In this document: positions 10,162 through 19,287 of the stretch, piece by piece | Layout: each line of letters begins with the position of its first letter | Position numbering within the stretch: the first letter of the stretch is position 1 | NCBI GenBank assembly: GCA_016934195.1 | Contig: JAFGTJ010000111.1 | Location: 1-41,574, forward strand | DNA: 41,574 bases | Direction: 5' to 3' | From: Anaerolineae bacterium | Lineage (GTDB): Bacteria > Chloroflexota > Anaerolineae > Aggregatilineales > Aggregatilineaceae | The notes under the pieces: generated by a model | What the model saw: the letters and a program-made list of their open reading frames with translations, nothing else | What the model was told of the DNA's origin: nothing | Databases searched by the model: none | Position numbers and translations under genes: made by a program

Positions 10162-10258
10162 GGGAATGCCTCACCAACATCTGTTCAAATCAGCGGACGC
10201 CATGCTACCATAGAGCGAAGTGTTACGCAAGGGCCGATAAGATACACGAGATAGTTCG

Positions 10259-10615
10259 ATGACAACCAACGAAACGCCGCGTGGGACCATTGAAATAGCC
10301 CCGAACGCCATTGCGACTTTAGCCAGCCATGCGGTCTTGCAGACGTATGGCGTAGTCGGCATGGCATCATCTAACCTGGCCTCTGATATCGCCGCCAGCC
10401 TGACGCGCGATCCCAACCGGGGAATCGAGGTGCGCCAGGAAGGGGCACAGATCGTAATTGACGTCTACGTTATTATCGAATACGGCACGCGCATTGCATC
10501 CGTCGCCAACAGCCTGATCAGCGGAGTCCGGTATACCGTTGAACAAAGCATTGGCGTATCGGTCGGCCAGGTGAACGTCCACGTTCAGGGCCTGCGCGTC
10601 AGCCGTGACACATGA
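10259..10615 (+). CDS. Asp23/Gls24 family envelope stress response protein
   Basis: GTIEIAPNAIATLASHAVLQTYGVVGMAS...GIEVRQEGAQIVIDVYVIIEYGTRIASVA...VNVHVQGLRVS; next to rpmB and the DAK2 gene as in the common yloU-yloV arrangement. Confidence 0.9.
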   Translation: MTTNETPRGTIEIAPNAIATLASHAVLQTYGVVGMASSNLASDIAASLTRDPNRGIEVRQEGAQIVIDVYVIIEYGTRIASVANSLISGVRYTVEQSIGVSVGQVNVHVQGLRVSRDT

Positions 10616-12317
10616 AAGCGCAGCAGTTCACATGGCCGAACAAACTTCCCCTGATAATATCCAATGCGACGGACAAGCCCTGCTCCGGTTAGCCCAGGCG
10701 GGGCGTGATTGGTTGGATCGCCATCACGCCACCGTGAACCAGTTGAACGTGTTTCCCGTGCCGGACGGTGATACAGGCACCAACATGCTCATGACCATGC
10801 GGAACGCGGTCAAAGAAGCCGCCGGACACGAGTCCAACCATATCGGCCAGGTGGCCGCCCACATCGCGCATGGAGCCATGATGGGTTCGCGGGGCAATTC
10901 GGGCACCATCCTGTCCCAGTTGTGGCAAGGATTCGCCCACGCCCTGAAAGACCAGCCGGTGCTGACCGCTGAACTGCTGGTTCGAGCGCTGCGTGAAGCC
11001 GCCGACACTGCGTACCGGGGCGTGATCAAGCCGGTAGAGGGGACGATTCTCACCGTCGCGCGCGAAGCTGCTGAAGAGGGCGAAGCTATCTACGAAGAAA
11101 CCCAGGACACTATCCTGATCCTGGAACGAGTCATAACGCGGGCCAAAGATGCCCTGGCGCGTACTCCGCAAATGCTGCCGATTCTGCAAAAAGCAGGGGT
11201 GGTCGATTCGGGCGGCAGCGGGCTGGTTTATATTATGGAGGGAATGCTGCGCCACATCCGGGGTGAAGTGATTGAAACGACTGTTATCACCACCGAACAT
11301 ACCGAAGACCTGGCGATGACCCTGGCCCCTGAAGACGAGGAAGGCTACGGGTACGATGTGCAGTTCATCCTGAAGGGTGAACAACCGTTGAATGTCGGCG
11401 CGATCCGCGCAGCAATTGACGAAATGGGCTGGTCAACGGTCGTGGTCGGTACCGAAAGCGTGATCAAGGTCCATGTGCATGTGCATGATCCGGGCCGCCC
11501 GCTCAGTTACGGCGTGAGTCTGGGCACCATCTCGGATATCGTAGTCGAGAATATGCAGGAACAATTCCACGAATACGTGCAGGAACGCAGCGAAAAGTCC
11601 CACGTCGCCGCCAGCCACGCGCCCCTACCGGAATTAAATATGCCGGACCTGGAAGAAGACGATATCGGAGTGGTCAGCGTAGCCTCCGGCGAAGGGATCG
11701 CGCGCGTGTTCCGCCAACTTGGAGCAACGGAACTGGTCATGGGCGGGCAAACGAATAACCCCAGCACCCAGGAAATTTTAGATGCCATTCAGCGCGTGCC
11801 CACCCGCAGCGTCATCATGCTGCCAAACAACAAAAACATCATCCTGGCCGCCGAACAAGCCGCCCGGCTTGCCCATAACAAGCGGGTCATCGTGATCCCA
11901 ACACGCAGTATGCCGCAAGGCATCAGCGCCCTGCTGCCCTACGATCCGCAAGGCGACCTGGAAAATGTGGCTGAAGCCATGCTCCAGGCCAGAGAGAATG
12001 TCACCACTGGCGAGATCACGACCGCAACTCGCAGCGTGGAACTCAACGGCGTGCGGGTTTCGGAAGGGCAAATTATTGGCCTGATCGATGGGGCGCTGGC
12101 CGTCGCGGGCGAGAACGTGAATCAGGTCTTGCAGGCTCTGCTGCACCATATGTATACCGGCGACTATGAATTGGTCACACTCTACTACGGTAACAATGTG
12201 CAACCAGACGAAGCCGAACAGGTTGTAAACGAACTGCGTGAAATGTTTTCGGAACTGGAATTCGAGCTGGTTCCCGGCGGACAGGCCCACTATCACTATA
12301 TCGTCAGCGTCGAGTGA
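10605..12317 (+). CDS. DAK2 domain protein, FakA-like fatty acid kinase catalytic subunit (YloV family)
   Basis: LNVFPVPDGDTGTNMLMTM...GSRGNSGTILSQLWQGFA...GVVDSGGSGLVYIMEGM plus C-terminal FakA-like region. GTG 10605 or ATG 10632 are both possible starts. Confidence 0.93.
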   Translation: MTHESAAVHMAEQTSPDNIQCDGQALLRLAQAGRDWLDRHHATVNQLNVFPVPDGDTGTNMLMTMRNAVKEAAGHESNHIGQVAAHIAHGAMMGSRGNSGTILSQLWQGFAHALKDQPVLTAELLVRALREAADTAYRGVIKPVEGTILTVAREAAEEGEAIYEETQDTILILERVITRAKDALARTPQMLPILQKAGVVDSGGSGLVYIMEGMLRHIRGEVIETTVITTEHTEDLAMTLAPEDEEGYGYDVQFILKGEQPLNVGAIRAAIDEMGWSTVVVGTESVIKVHVHVHDPGRPLSYGVSLGTISDIVVENMQEQFHEYVQERSEKSHVAASHAPLPELNMPDLEEDDIGVVSVASGEGIARVFRQLGATELVMGGQTNNPSTQEILDAIQRVPTRSVIMLPNNKNIILAAEQAARLAHNKRVIVIPTRSMPQGISALLPYDPQGDLENVAEAMLQARENVTTGEITTATRSVELNGVRVSEGQIIGLIDGALAVAGENVNQVLQALLHHMYTGDYELVTLYYGNNVQPDEAEQVVNELREMFSELEFELVPGGQAHYHYIVSVE

Positions 12318-12327
12318 GGAAACTCAG

Positions 12328-13197
12328 TTGGGTAAAGTTCGGATTGTGACCGACAGTTCGGCCCACTTTCTCCATCCAGAAATCATCGAACGGTACGGAA
12401 TCCAGGTTGTGCCGCTGACGGTGCATATCGGCTCGCAAACTTTCCGCGAAGGTATCGATCTTGACTCGGAAGCTTTTTTCCGTCTCGTGAATCACAGCCA
12501 GCATATCGTCACATTATCGGCGCCGCCGGTTGAAACGTTCGCGGAACTCTATGCGCGTTTGAACCGTACCACCGATGAAATCCTGTCACTGCACATATCG
12601 CGTTATATGAGCCAGACCTGGAATAACGCGCTGGCCGCCAGCAAAACCCTGTTAGGCCGCTGCGAGATTATCGCGCTGGATTCGATGACCACTTCGGTCG
12701 GGCTGGCAATGCTGGTCGAAACCGCAGCCCAGGCCGCCGAAGAAGGCGCACCGCTGGAAGAGATCGTGCGGGTCGTGCGCGCCATGCTGCCCCATGTGTA
12801 CTCGGTCTTTTACGTCGATTCGCTGGATTACCTGCGCCACAACGGGTTATTGAGCGAAGCCCAGTCCATTTTGGGGACAATGCTCGATATCAAGCCGTTT
12901 CTTACCATCGAGGAAGGCGAACTGATCCCAATGGAAAAAGTTCGCAACCAGGCCCAGGCGGTCGATAAACTGGTCGAATTCGTATCGGAGTTTTCATCAC
13001 TGAATAAGCTGGTGATTCTGCAACACACACCCTACCCCACCGACTGCACCCGCCAGCTTCAGGACCGGCTGTCATCCGAATTCCCCGGACGCTTTTTCCC
13101 CACCATGATGTATGGTCCCAGTCTGGCCGCACAAATCGGCCCGAATGGAACGGGCGTGGTTGTTTATGAAAACCTGGATACCGAGGACGAGGAGTAA
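12328..13197 (+). CDS. DegV family protein (FakB-like fatty-acid binding)
   Basis: VRIVTDSSAHFLHPEIIERYGIQVVPLTVHIGSQTFREGIDL...TLSAPPVETFAELY; TTG start at 12328 preferred over the track start. Confidence 0.9.
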   Translation: MGKVRIVTDSSAHFLHPEIIERYGIQVVPLTVHIGSQTFREGIDLDSEAFFRLVNHSQHIVTLSAPPVETFAELYARLNRTTDEILSLHISRYMSQTWNNALAASKTLLGRCEIIALDSMTTSVGLAMLVETAAQAAEEGAPLEEIVRVVRAMLPHVYSVFYVDSLDYLRHNGLLSEAQSILGTMLDIKPFLTIEEGELIPMEKVRNQAQAVDKLVEFVSEFSSLNKLVILQHTPYPTDCTRQLQDRLSSEFPGRFFPTMMYGPSLAAQIGPNGTGVVVYENLDTEDEE

Positions 13198-14039
13198 TGG
13201 CGCGTATCCTGGTAGTGGTTGACAGCACCTGCGATCTCCCCGCAGAAATCATACAGCAGTACGACATCCGTATCATCCCGACCTATGTGCAGTTCGGCCT
13301 GGAGAGCCTGGCCGATGACGGGGAGCAATTGACCCGCGAAACGTTTTACGCCCGCCTGCCAACGGCCTCACCGCTGCCAACCAGTTCAGCGCCGCCGCTC
13401 GGTCAGTCAATTGAAATTATGGAACAGGCGCTCGCAGACGCCGACCATGTTATCGCCCTGACCGCACCAGCCAAACTAAGTGGTGTCTACAACGTTTTCC
13501 GGTTGGCCGTCGAACGAACCGATCCGCAGCGCGTCACCCTGATCGACGGGCAGCAGCTCAGCATGGGGTTGGGCTGGCAGGCGCTCATCGCAGCGGAAAT
13601 GACCGAAGAGGGCTATGATCCGGCAGCGATCCGGGACGCGCTGATCGCTATGCAACCACGCATTCATGTCTGGGCCGCGCTGGATACGTTAGAATATGTG
13701 CGGCGCAGCGGGCGAGTCGGGTGGGCGTCCGCCATTGTCGGGGAATTCCTGCGGATCAAACCGATCATCCACCTGTATATGAGCGATGTCAGGAACGCGA
13801 TGCGGGTACGCACCAGCCAACGCGCCTTTCAAGCGCTGATCGATCTGGCCCGTAACGCGGCCCCATTCGACCGGCTGGCCGTGATGCATACCTGCAATCC
13901 TGACGGGGCTAAACGGCTGGCGGATGCCCTACGCGACCTTCATCCCGATTTCAGACTGATTACAGTAGAAGCGACACCAGTACTCGGCGTACACGTTGGA
14001 CCAAATGGATTAGGACTGGGCGTAGTTAGAACAGGTTAA
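13197..14039 (+). CDS. DegV family protein (second FakB-like paralog)
   Basis: MARILVVVDSTCDLPAEIIQQYDIRIIPTYVQFG...TASPLPTSSAPPLGQSIEIMEQAL; TAATG overlap with the preceding gene. Confidence 0.9.
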   Translation: MARILVVVDSTCDLPAEIIQQYDIRIIPTYVQFGLESLADDGEQLTRETFYARLPTASPLPTSSAPPLGQSIEIMEQALADADHVIALTAPAKLSGVYNVFRLAVERTDPQRVTLIDGQQLSMGLGWQALIAAEMTEEGYDPAAIRDALIAMQPRIHVWAALDTLEYVRRSGRVGWASAIVGEFLRIKPIIHLYMSDVRNAMRVRTSQRAFQALIDLARNAAPFDRLAVMHTCNPDGAKRLADALRDLHPDFRLITVEATPVLGVHVGPNGLGLGVVRTG

Positions 14040-14046
14040 ACACACC

Positions 14047-16569
14047 ATGCCTTCGGCGTTAGAAACACTGGTCAAAATACTCAAACTTGAACAAGACACC
14101 GACTATAACAACACAGCCGTGATCGGCGGGCTGCAATCATTCGCCGATCACTGGGCGCGTGACGCCCACCAACAGGCCAAAAAACCAGAACATCACCAGC
14201 TTATCGACGAGATAATCCGCACCATGCGCGAGTATCCAGCGCTCGAAGCCCTGGAAGATCGCCATGAATCCATCAAGTATATGATGGGACGTATCATGGG
14301 CCGCATCCCGCCACCTGCCGACCTGCCGCCGTCGGATTACCCGTCTCACGAACCGGAACCGGTCGTCCCGCCACCAACAGACGCTCCGGCAGACGTGCCA
14401 ACAGCAGAAACAGTGGCAGAAGTGCCACCGCCCGCCCCGGCCCCCAAATCCCTGCCGCGCCGCCGGAAACCGCAGCCGCTGTCTCCTGAAAAAGCCCGGC
14501 AGGTGCTCGACGAATTGCAAGCGCCTACCACAACGCTGCATCGGGTCGGGGACAAGATGGCCGAAAAATTGAGCAAGTTGGGAATTGAAACGGTCAGCGA
14601 TATGTTGTTCACTTTTCCGCGCCGCTATGACGATTACACCCAGATGAAGCCCTTGAGCCAACTCAAACCGGGCGAAATCGTCACCGTTGCGGCGGCAGTC
14701 CGTTCAGTTGACCGGAAAGTCGGGCGCGGAAATCGCCCCTACTTACTGGTCGTACTGGACGACGAGACCGCGCTGCTGCAAGTGGCATTCTTCAACCAGC
14801 CCTGGCTGCAACGCCAGTTTAAGCGCGGCAGTCAGGTCGTGTTGAGCGGCACGGTAGACATATTCCGGGGCCAACTGCTGATGACCAACCCGGAATGGGA
14901 AATGCTCGAACGCGAAAATCTGCACACAGGCCGGATCGTGCCGGTATATCCCCTGACCAAAGGGCTGTCGGCGCGCACGATCCGCCGCCTGATGCGACAG
15001 GTCATTGATCAGTGGGCCAACCGCATCCCGGATACCATGCCGGAAAGCGTCTTGGAGCGCACCGAATTAGCCGATCTGGGCTGGTCGCTGCAACAGGTCC
15101 ATTTCCCGAATTCATTTGACGAACTGGAACAGGCCCGCCAACGCCTGAGCTTCGACGAATTGTTCCTGTTCCAGATGGGCATGATGGGCAACCGGCAGGA
15201 GTGGCAGTCCGTGCCGGGCCAGCCGCTCCGCGTGCCGGATGACTGGCTGGAAAGCCTGCTCGTCACCCTGCCCTATACACTGACCAGCGCGCAGGAGCAG
15301 GCGCTCGACCGTATCCGCGCCGATATCGCGCGCGACGTGCCCATGAACCGGCTGCTTCAGGGCGACGTGGGATCGGGCAAAACGGTCGTCGCGGCGGCGG
15401 TGCTGGCAATCGCGGTGCAAAACGGCAAACAAGCCGCATTCATGGCTCCGACCAGCATTTTAGCAGAGCAGCATATGCGCAGCGTGGGCAACCTGCTGCA
15501 CCAATCCCCGGTAGGAGATCAGGTTCAACTACGGCTGCTGACCGGCAATACGAGCGAAACCGAGCGCCAGGAAATCTACGCAGGGCTGGCCGACGGTTCG
15601 ATCAACGTCGTGATCGGCACCCATGCGCTGATCCAGGCTAACGTCGAGTTCCGCGATCTGGCGCTAGCCGTGATCGACGAGCAGCACCGTTTTGGCGTGG
15701 AACAGCGTGGATCGCTGCGCGGCAAAGGAACCAATCCGCACATCCTGGTCATGACGGCCACACCGATTCCGCGCACACTGGCGCTGACGCTGTACGCCGA
15801 CCTGGACCTGAGCATCATTGACGAAATGCCGCCCGGTCGCACGCCGGTAGAAACGCGCGTGCTGCAAAACGTGGAGCGCGAACGCGCCTACAGCTTCATC
15901 CAGGCCCAGATCGACAAGGGACGGCAGGCGTTCATCGTCTACCCGCTGGTGGAAGCCTCCGACAAACTGGAAGACGTTGGCGCGGCAGTGGGCGAATATG
16001 AGCGCCTGAAAACCGAAATTTTCCCAAAACGCAGGGTTGGCCTGCTGCACGGGCAAATGCGTCCCGCCGAAAAAGATGCCGTGATGAAGACGTTCGCGGC
16101 GGGCGAGATCGATATCCTGGTATCTACCTCGGTGATCGAAGTCGGGATCGACGTGCCCAATGCCAGCGTGATACTGATCGAAAACGCCGACCGCTTTGGA
16201 TTGGCCCAACTTCACCAGTTCCGGGGCCGGGTGGGACGCGGCGAACACAAATCGTTCTGCCTGCTGATCGCCGAAAGTGTCACGCCGGAGGCCACGCAGC
16301 GATTAACGGCCATGGAAAAAACGACCGACGGCTTCAAGCTGGCCGAGATTGACTGGTCGATGCGCGGGCCGGGCGATATGCTGGGCGTGCGGCAGAGCGG
16401 CGACAGCGTGTTCCGGCTGGCGCAGATCGTGAATCCCAGGTTGGTCGAACTGGCCCAGCGCGAAGCCCGCACCGTCTATGCCGAAGACCCGGCGCTCGAA
16501 CAACCGGAACATCACCTGCTGGCCCGGCGCGTGGATATGGTGCTCAAACGGCGGGCTGATGTGAGCTAA
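14047..16569 (+). CDS. recG: ATP-dependent DNA helicase RecG with N-terminal extension
   Basis: LLQGDVGSGKTVVAAAV, DEQHRFGVEQR, VMTATPIPRTLALTLYADLDLSIIDEMPPGRTPVET, LIENADRFGLAQLHQFRGRVGRG; about 150 aa precede the wedge region. Confidence 0.96.
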   Translation: MPSALETLVKILKLEQDTDYNNTAVIGGLQSFADHWARDAHQQAKKPEHHQLIDEIIRTMREYPALEALEDRHESIKYMMGRIMGRIPPPADLPPSDYPSHEPEPVVPPPTDAPADVPTAETVAEVPPPAPAPKSLPRRRKPQPLSPEKARQVLDELQAPTTTLHRVGDKMAEKLSKLGIETVSDMLFTFPRRYDDYTQMKPLSQLKPGEIVTVAAAVRSVDRKVGRGNRPYLLVVLDDETALLQVAFFNQPWLQRQFKRGSQVVLSGTVDIFRGQLLMTNPEWEMLERENLHTGRIVPVYPLTKGLSARTIRRLMRQVIDQWANRIPDTMPESVLERTELADLGWSLQQVHFPNSFDELEQARQRLSFDELFLFQMGMMGNRQEWQSVPGQPLRVPDDWLESLLVTLPYTLTSAQEQALDRIRADIARDVPMNRLLQGDVGSGKTVVAAAVLAIAVQNGKQAAFMAPTSILAEQHMRSVGNLLHQSPVGDQVQLRLLTGNTSETERQEIYAGLADGSINVVIGTHALIQANVEFRDLALAVIDEQHRFGVEQRGSLRGKGTNPHILVMTATPIPRTLALTLYADLDLSIIDEMPPGRTPVETRVLQNVERERAYSFIQAQIDKGRQAFIVYPLVEASDKLEDVGAAVGEYERLKTEIFPKRRVGLLHGQMRPAEKDAVMKTFAAGEIDILVSTSVIEVGIDVPNASVILIENADRFGLAQLHQFRGRVGRGEHKSFCLLIAESVTPEATQRLTAMEKTTDGFKLAEIDWSMRGPGDMLGVRQSGDSVFRLAQIVNPRLVELAQREARTVYAEDPALEQPEHHLLARRVDMVLKRRADVS

Positions 16570-16621
16570 CTCCTATATACTAACTGTGCCACTAACCGTA
16601 TACTAAACTGAAAGGAATCCG

Positions 16622-17164
16622 ATGCTGTCAGATTCGATATGCTGCGCACTCTATCCCGGATCGTTTAACCCGGTTCATAACGGGCACCTGGACATTGCAC
16701 GCCGGGCGCTGCGCATGTTTGATGAAGTGGTCATCGCCGTCTATGTTCATCCCGGCAAACCGTTTTTGTTCAGTGCCGAGGAGCGCGTCGCCCTGATTGA
16801 AAAAGCGCTCAAAGGTGAACCCCGGCTGCGAGTTGCGACATACAGCATACTGACTGTAGACTATGCACGACAGGTCGGCGCACATGCTATCATCCGGGGA
16901 CTGCGTGTGTTCTCGGATTTTGAGCTAGAATTTCGGATGGCGCTGACCAACCGGCGGCTTGCGCCGGATATCGAGATTGTGAATTTCATCTCTGGTGAGG
17001 AGTACCTGCATATCAGTTCCAGCACAATCCGCGAGGTCGCGTCACTGGGTGGCGACGTGTCTACAATGGCACCGCCACATGTCGTCGAAGCGCTCCAGCA
17101 GCGGTTTGCCAAACTGAAAGCAGAGGGATCGCAATCGTCGTTTACCGTGAGCATCAAAGATTAA
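16622..17164 (+). CDS. coaD: Pantetheine-phosphate adenylyltransferase
   Basis: ALYPGSFNPVHNGHLDIARRALRMFDEVVIAVYVHPGKPFLFSAEERV...IIRGLRVFSDFELEFRMALTNRRL...YLHISSSTIREVASLGGDV. Confidence 0.96.
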   Translation: MLSDSICCALYPGSFNPVHNGHLDIARRALRMFDEVVIAVYVHPGKPFLFSAEERVALIEKALKGEPRLRVATYSILTVDYARQVGAHAIIRGLRVFSDFELEFRMALTNRRLAPDIEIVNFISGEEYLHISSSTIREVASLGGDVSTMAPPHVVEALQQRFAKLKAEGSQSSFTVSIKD

Positions 17165-17198
17165 CGCTATAAGCAAGAGCATTCGTGGGGAGGCAGCA

Positions 17199-17786
17199 AT
17201 GGACATTCAACACCTGGTCGATCACCTGGAAGACCTGATTGATGAGGGTCGCCATGTCCCATTCAGCAAATTCACGCTGATCGATGAGGAACGCGCACTT
17301 GAGGTCATCGATCAGATGCGTATCTCGGTGCCGGAACAGATCGAGAAAGCGGCCCGCCTGATCAACCAGCGCGACCGGCTGCTGGCGCAGGCCAACGAAG
17401 AAGCCTCCCGCATGGTCGAACTGGCCCAGGAACGCAGCCAGGAACTGACCCAACGTGATGCTATCGTCCAGACCGCGCAAAACCGGGCCTCCAACATCAT
17501 TGACCAGGCGCGCAACGAAGCCCAACAAATCCGCGCTGACGCCGATGATTACGTGCTGAACGTGCTCAAGGAACTGGAAGGGCAGTTGATCCGTAACCTG
17601 ACGGTGGTGCGCAACGGCATCACCAAGATCATGGAACAGCGCGAAGCCAGCGAAACCCGACTCCAGGCCCTGTATGAACAGGCCACATCGGAGATCGAAG
17701 CGGCAACACATGAAATCGTCAAAGCGGGTGTTGAGGCAGAGGTCAAAGCAACCGCACCCGCGAACGCCGAGACGAATGCCGATTGA
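17199..17786 (+). CDS. Coiled-coil protein of unknown function (ATP-synthase-b/DivIVA-like composition)
   Basis: Long amphipathic helices QRDAIVQTAQNRASNIIDQARNEAQQIRADADDYVLNVLKELEGQLIRN; sits between coaD and rpmF. Confidence 0.6.
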   Translation: MDIQHLVDHLEDLIDEGRHVPFSKFTLIDEERALEVIDQMRISVPEQIEKAARLINQRDRLLAQANEEASRMVELAQERSQELTQRDAIVQTAQNRASNIIDQARNEAQQIRADADDYVLNVLKELEGQLIRNLTVVRNGITKIMEQREASETRLQALYEQATSEIEAATHEIVKAGVEAEVKATAPANAETNAD

Positions 17787-17791
17787 TCCAC

Positions 17792-17821
17792 TTGACAGGC
17801 GCTGACAGGCTGCTTTATAAT
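17792..17821 (+). promoter_or_regulatory. Sigma70-type promoter upstream of rpmF
   Basis: TTGACA (17792-17797), N18, TATAAT (17816-17821). Confidence 0.75.
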
Positions 17822-17876
17822 GCTCCACGTTTGTCCGGCCTGCCGAGACAAGTTTTATGGTTAAGGAGATGTCCTG

Positions 17877-18065
17877 ATGGGTCCACTGCCCAAGCGAAAA
17901 GTGTCTAAAACGCGCCGTAATAAGCGTCGCGCGCACGACCACCTACCCGCCCGGCACCTGGTGGTGTGTGATGAGTGCGGCGAGTATAAGCCCTCGCATC
18001 ATGTGTGCCCCGCCTGCGGTGCGTACAACGGTCGTGAAGTGCTGTCTATTGAAGAAGAAGACTAG
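17877..18065 (+). CDS. rpmF: 50S ribosomal protein L32 (zinc-ribbon type)
   Basis: MGPLPKRKVSKTRRNKRRAHDHL...VVCDECGEYKPSHHVCPACGAYNGREVL. Confidence 0.96.
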   Translation: MGPLPKRKVSKTRRNKRRAHDHLPARHLVVCDECGEYKPSHHVCPACGAYNGREVLSIEEED

Positions 18066-18094
18066 CAGCCGTTTTTCCCTGGAATTGCTATAGG

Positions 18095-18120
18095 GCCGTG
18101 CTAACCATGCACGGCTCTTT
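18095..18120 (+). terminator. Terminator-like hairpin after rpmF
   Basis: GCCGTGC (18095-18101) TAACCAT GCACGGC (18109-18115) then tcttt. Confidence 0.6.
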
Positions 18121-18142
18121 GCGTATAAAAGGAGCTATATAG

Positions 18143-19099
18143 ATGATTGATTGGGCCTCTACTGCGTTTGTTTTTCCCGGCCAGGGCGCGCAAAAAGTCG
18201 GCATGGGGGCTGATCTGGTCCAGGCTTACCCTGAAGCCCAAGCCACTTTCGCGCTGGCCGACGAGGTGCTCGGTTTTGCGCTGAGCGACCTGTGTTTCAA
18301 CGGGCCGGAAAATGAACTGAATGACACATTTAACACACAGCCCGCGCTGTACGTGATGGGAATCGCCCTGCTGCGCGTGCTGAATGCGGCGGTCGAGGAC
18401 GAACTACGCCCCGCGTTCGTCGCCGGGCACAGCCTGGGCGAACTCACCGCCCTGACTGCGGCGGGCGCGCTGAGTTTTACCGACGGCGTGAAACTGGTCC
18501 GGGAACGTGGCCGGTTGATGAAAGCCGCTACCGAGCGCAGCCCCGGCGCGATGGCCGCCGTGTTGGGCCTGGATGCGGACACCGTGCGCGATCTGTGCGC
18601 CGAGGCCAGCCAGCAGACCGGCCAGCCGCTAGTATTGGCGAATGACAACTGCCCCGGCCAACTCGTGATTTCCGGCGACACAGCCACGCTTGAACTGGCC
18701 CTGCCGCTGGCCTCTGAGCGAGGCGCAAAGCGCGTGGTGCCGCTGGCCGTGACGGTCGCGTCGCACTCGCCGCTGATGGAATCCATCGCCGGAGATTTTC
18801 GCGCCGCGTTAGAAACCGTTTCTTTCACAAAACCTGCCATACCCGTGATCGGCAACGTGACCGCTGCGCCGCTCGAATCGGAAGACGATATCCGTGCCGA
18901 ACTGGGCGCGCAGCTTACTTCAACCGTGCGCTGGACCGAATCGGTGCAGGCCATGCAGCAGCAGGGTATCACCACGTTCATCGAACTGGGGCCGACAGAC
19001 GTGTTGAGTGGCCTGATCAAACGGATTGATCGTACTACCCAACGGATCACGCTCAGCGACGCGGCACAGGTAGCTGAGTTTCTGGCCGGTCCAGGCTAA
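18143..19099 (+). CDS. fabD: Malonyl-CoA:ACP transacylase
   Basis: FVFPGQGAQKVGMGADL, FVAGHSLGELTALTAAGAL, GAMAAVLGLD, VASHSPLMESI. Confidence 0.95.
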   Translation: MIDWASTAFVFPGQGAQKVGMGADLVQAYPEAQATFALADEVLGFALSDLCFNGPENELNDTFNTQPALYVMGIALLRVLNAAVEDELRPAFVAGHSLGELTALTAAGALSFTDGVKLVRERGRLMKAATERSPGAMAAVLGLDADTVRDLCAEASQQTGQPLVLANDNCPGQLVISGDTATLELALPLASERGAKRVVPLAVTVASHSPLMESIAGDFRAALETVSFTKPAIPVIGNVTAAPLESEDDIRAELGAQLTSTVRWTESVQAMQQQGITTFIELGPTDVLSGLIKRIDRTTQRITLSDAAQVAEFLAGPG

Positions 19100-19214
19100 A
19101 AAACCCCTAACAAACTGTGCAACCTGCACAAGATATTTCACGCTGCCCGGACAAGTATCACGAAAAGACCGTCTGGGCGATTTTATTTTTATTGAAAACG
19201 CACAATAAGAAGCT

Positions 19215-19243
19215 TTTACCCCCGATTTCAACCTCAGTATAAT
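19215..19243 (+). promoter_or_regulatory. Putative sigma70 promoter upstream of glnA
   Basis: TTTACC (19215-19220), N17, TATAAT (19238-19243). Confidence 0.5.
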
Positions 19244-19287
19244 TTCGCATGTACTTTCACTCGTAACATTAGGGAGACAATAACGGC

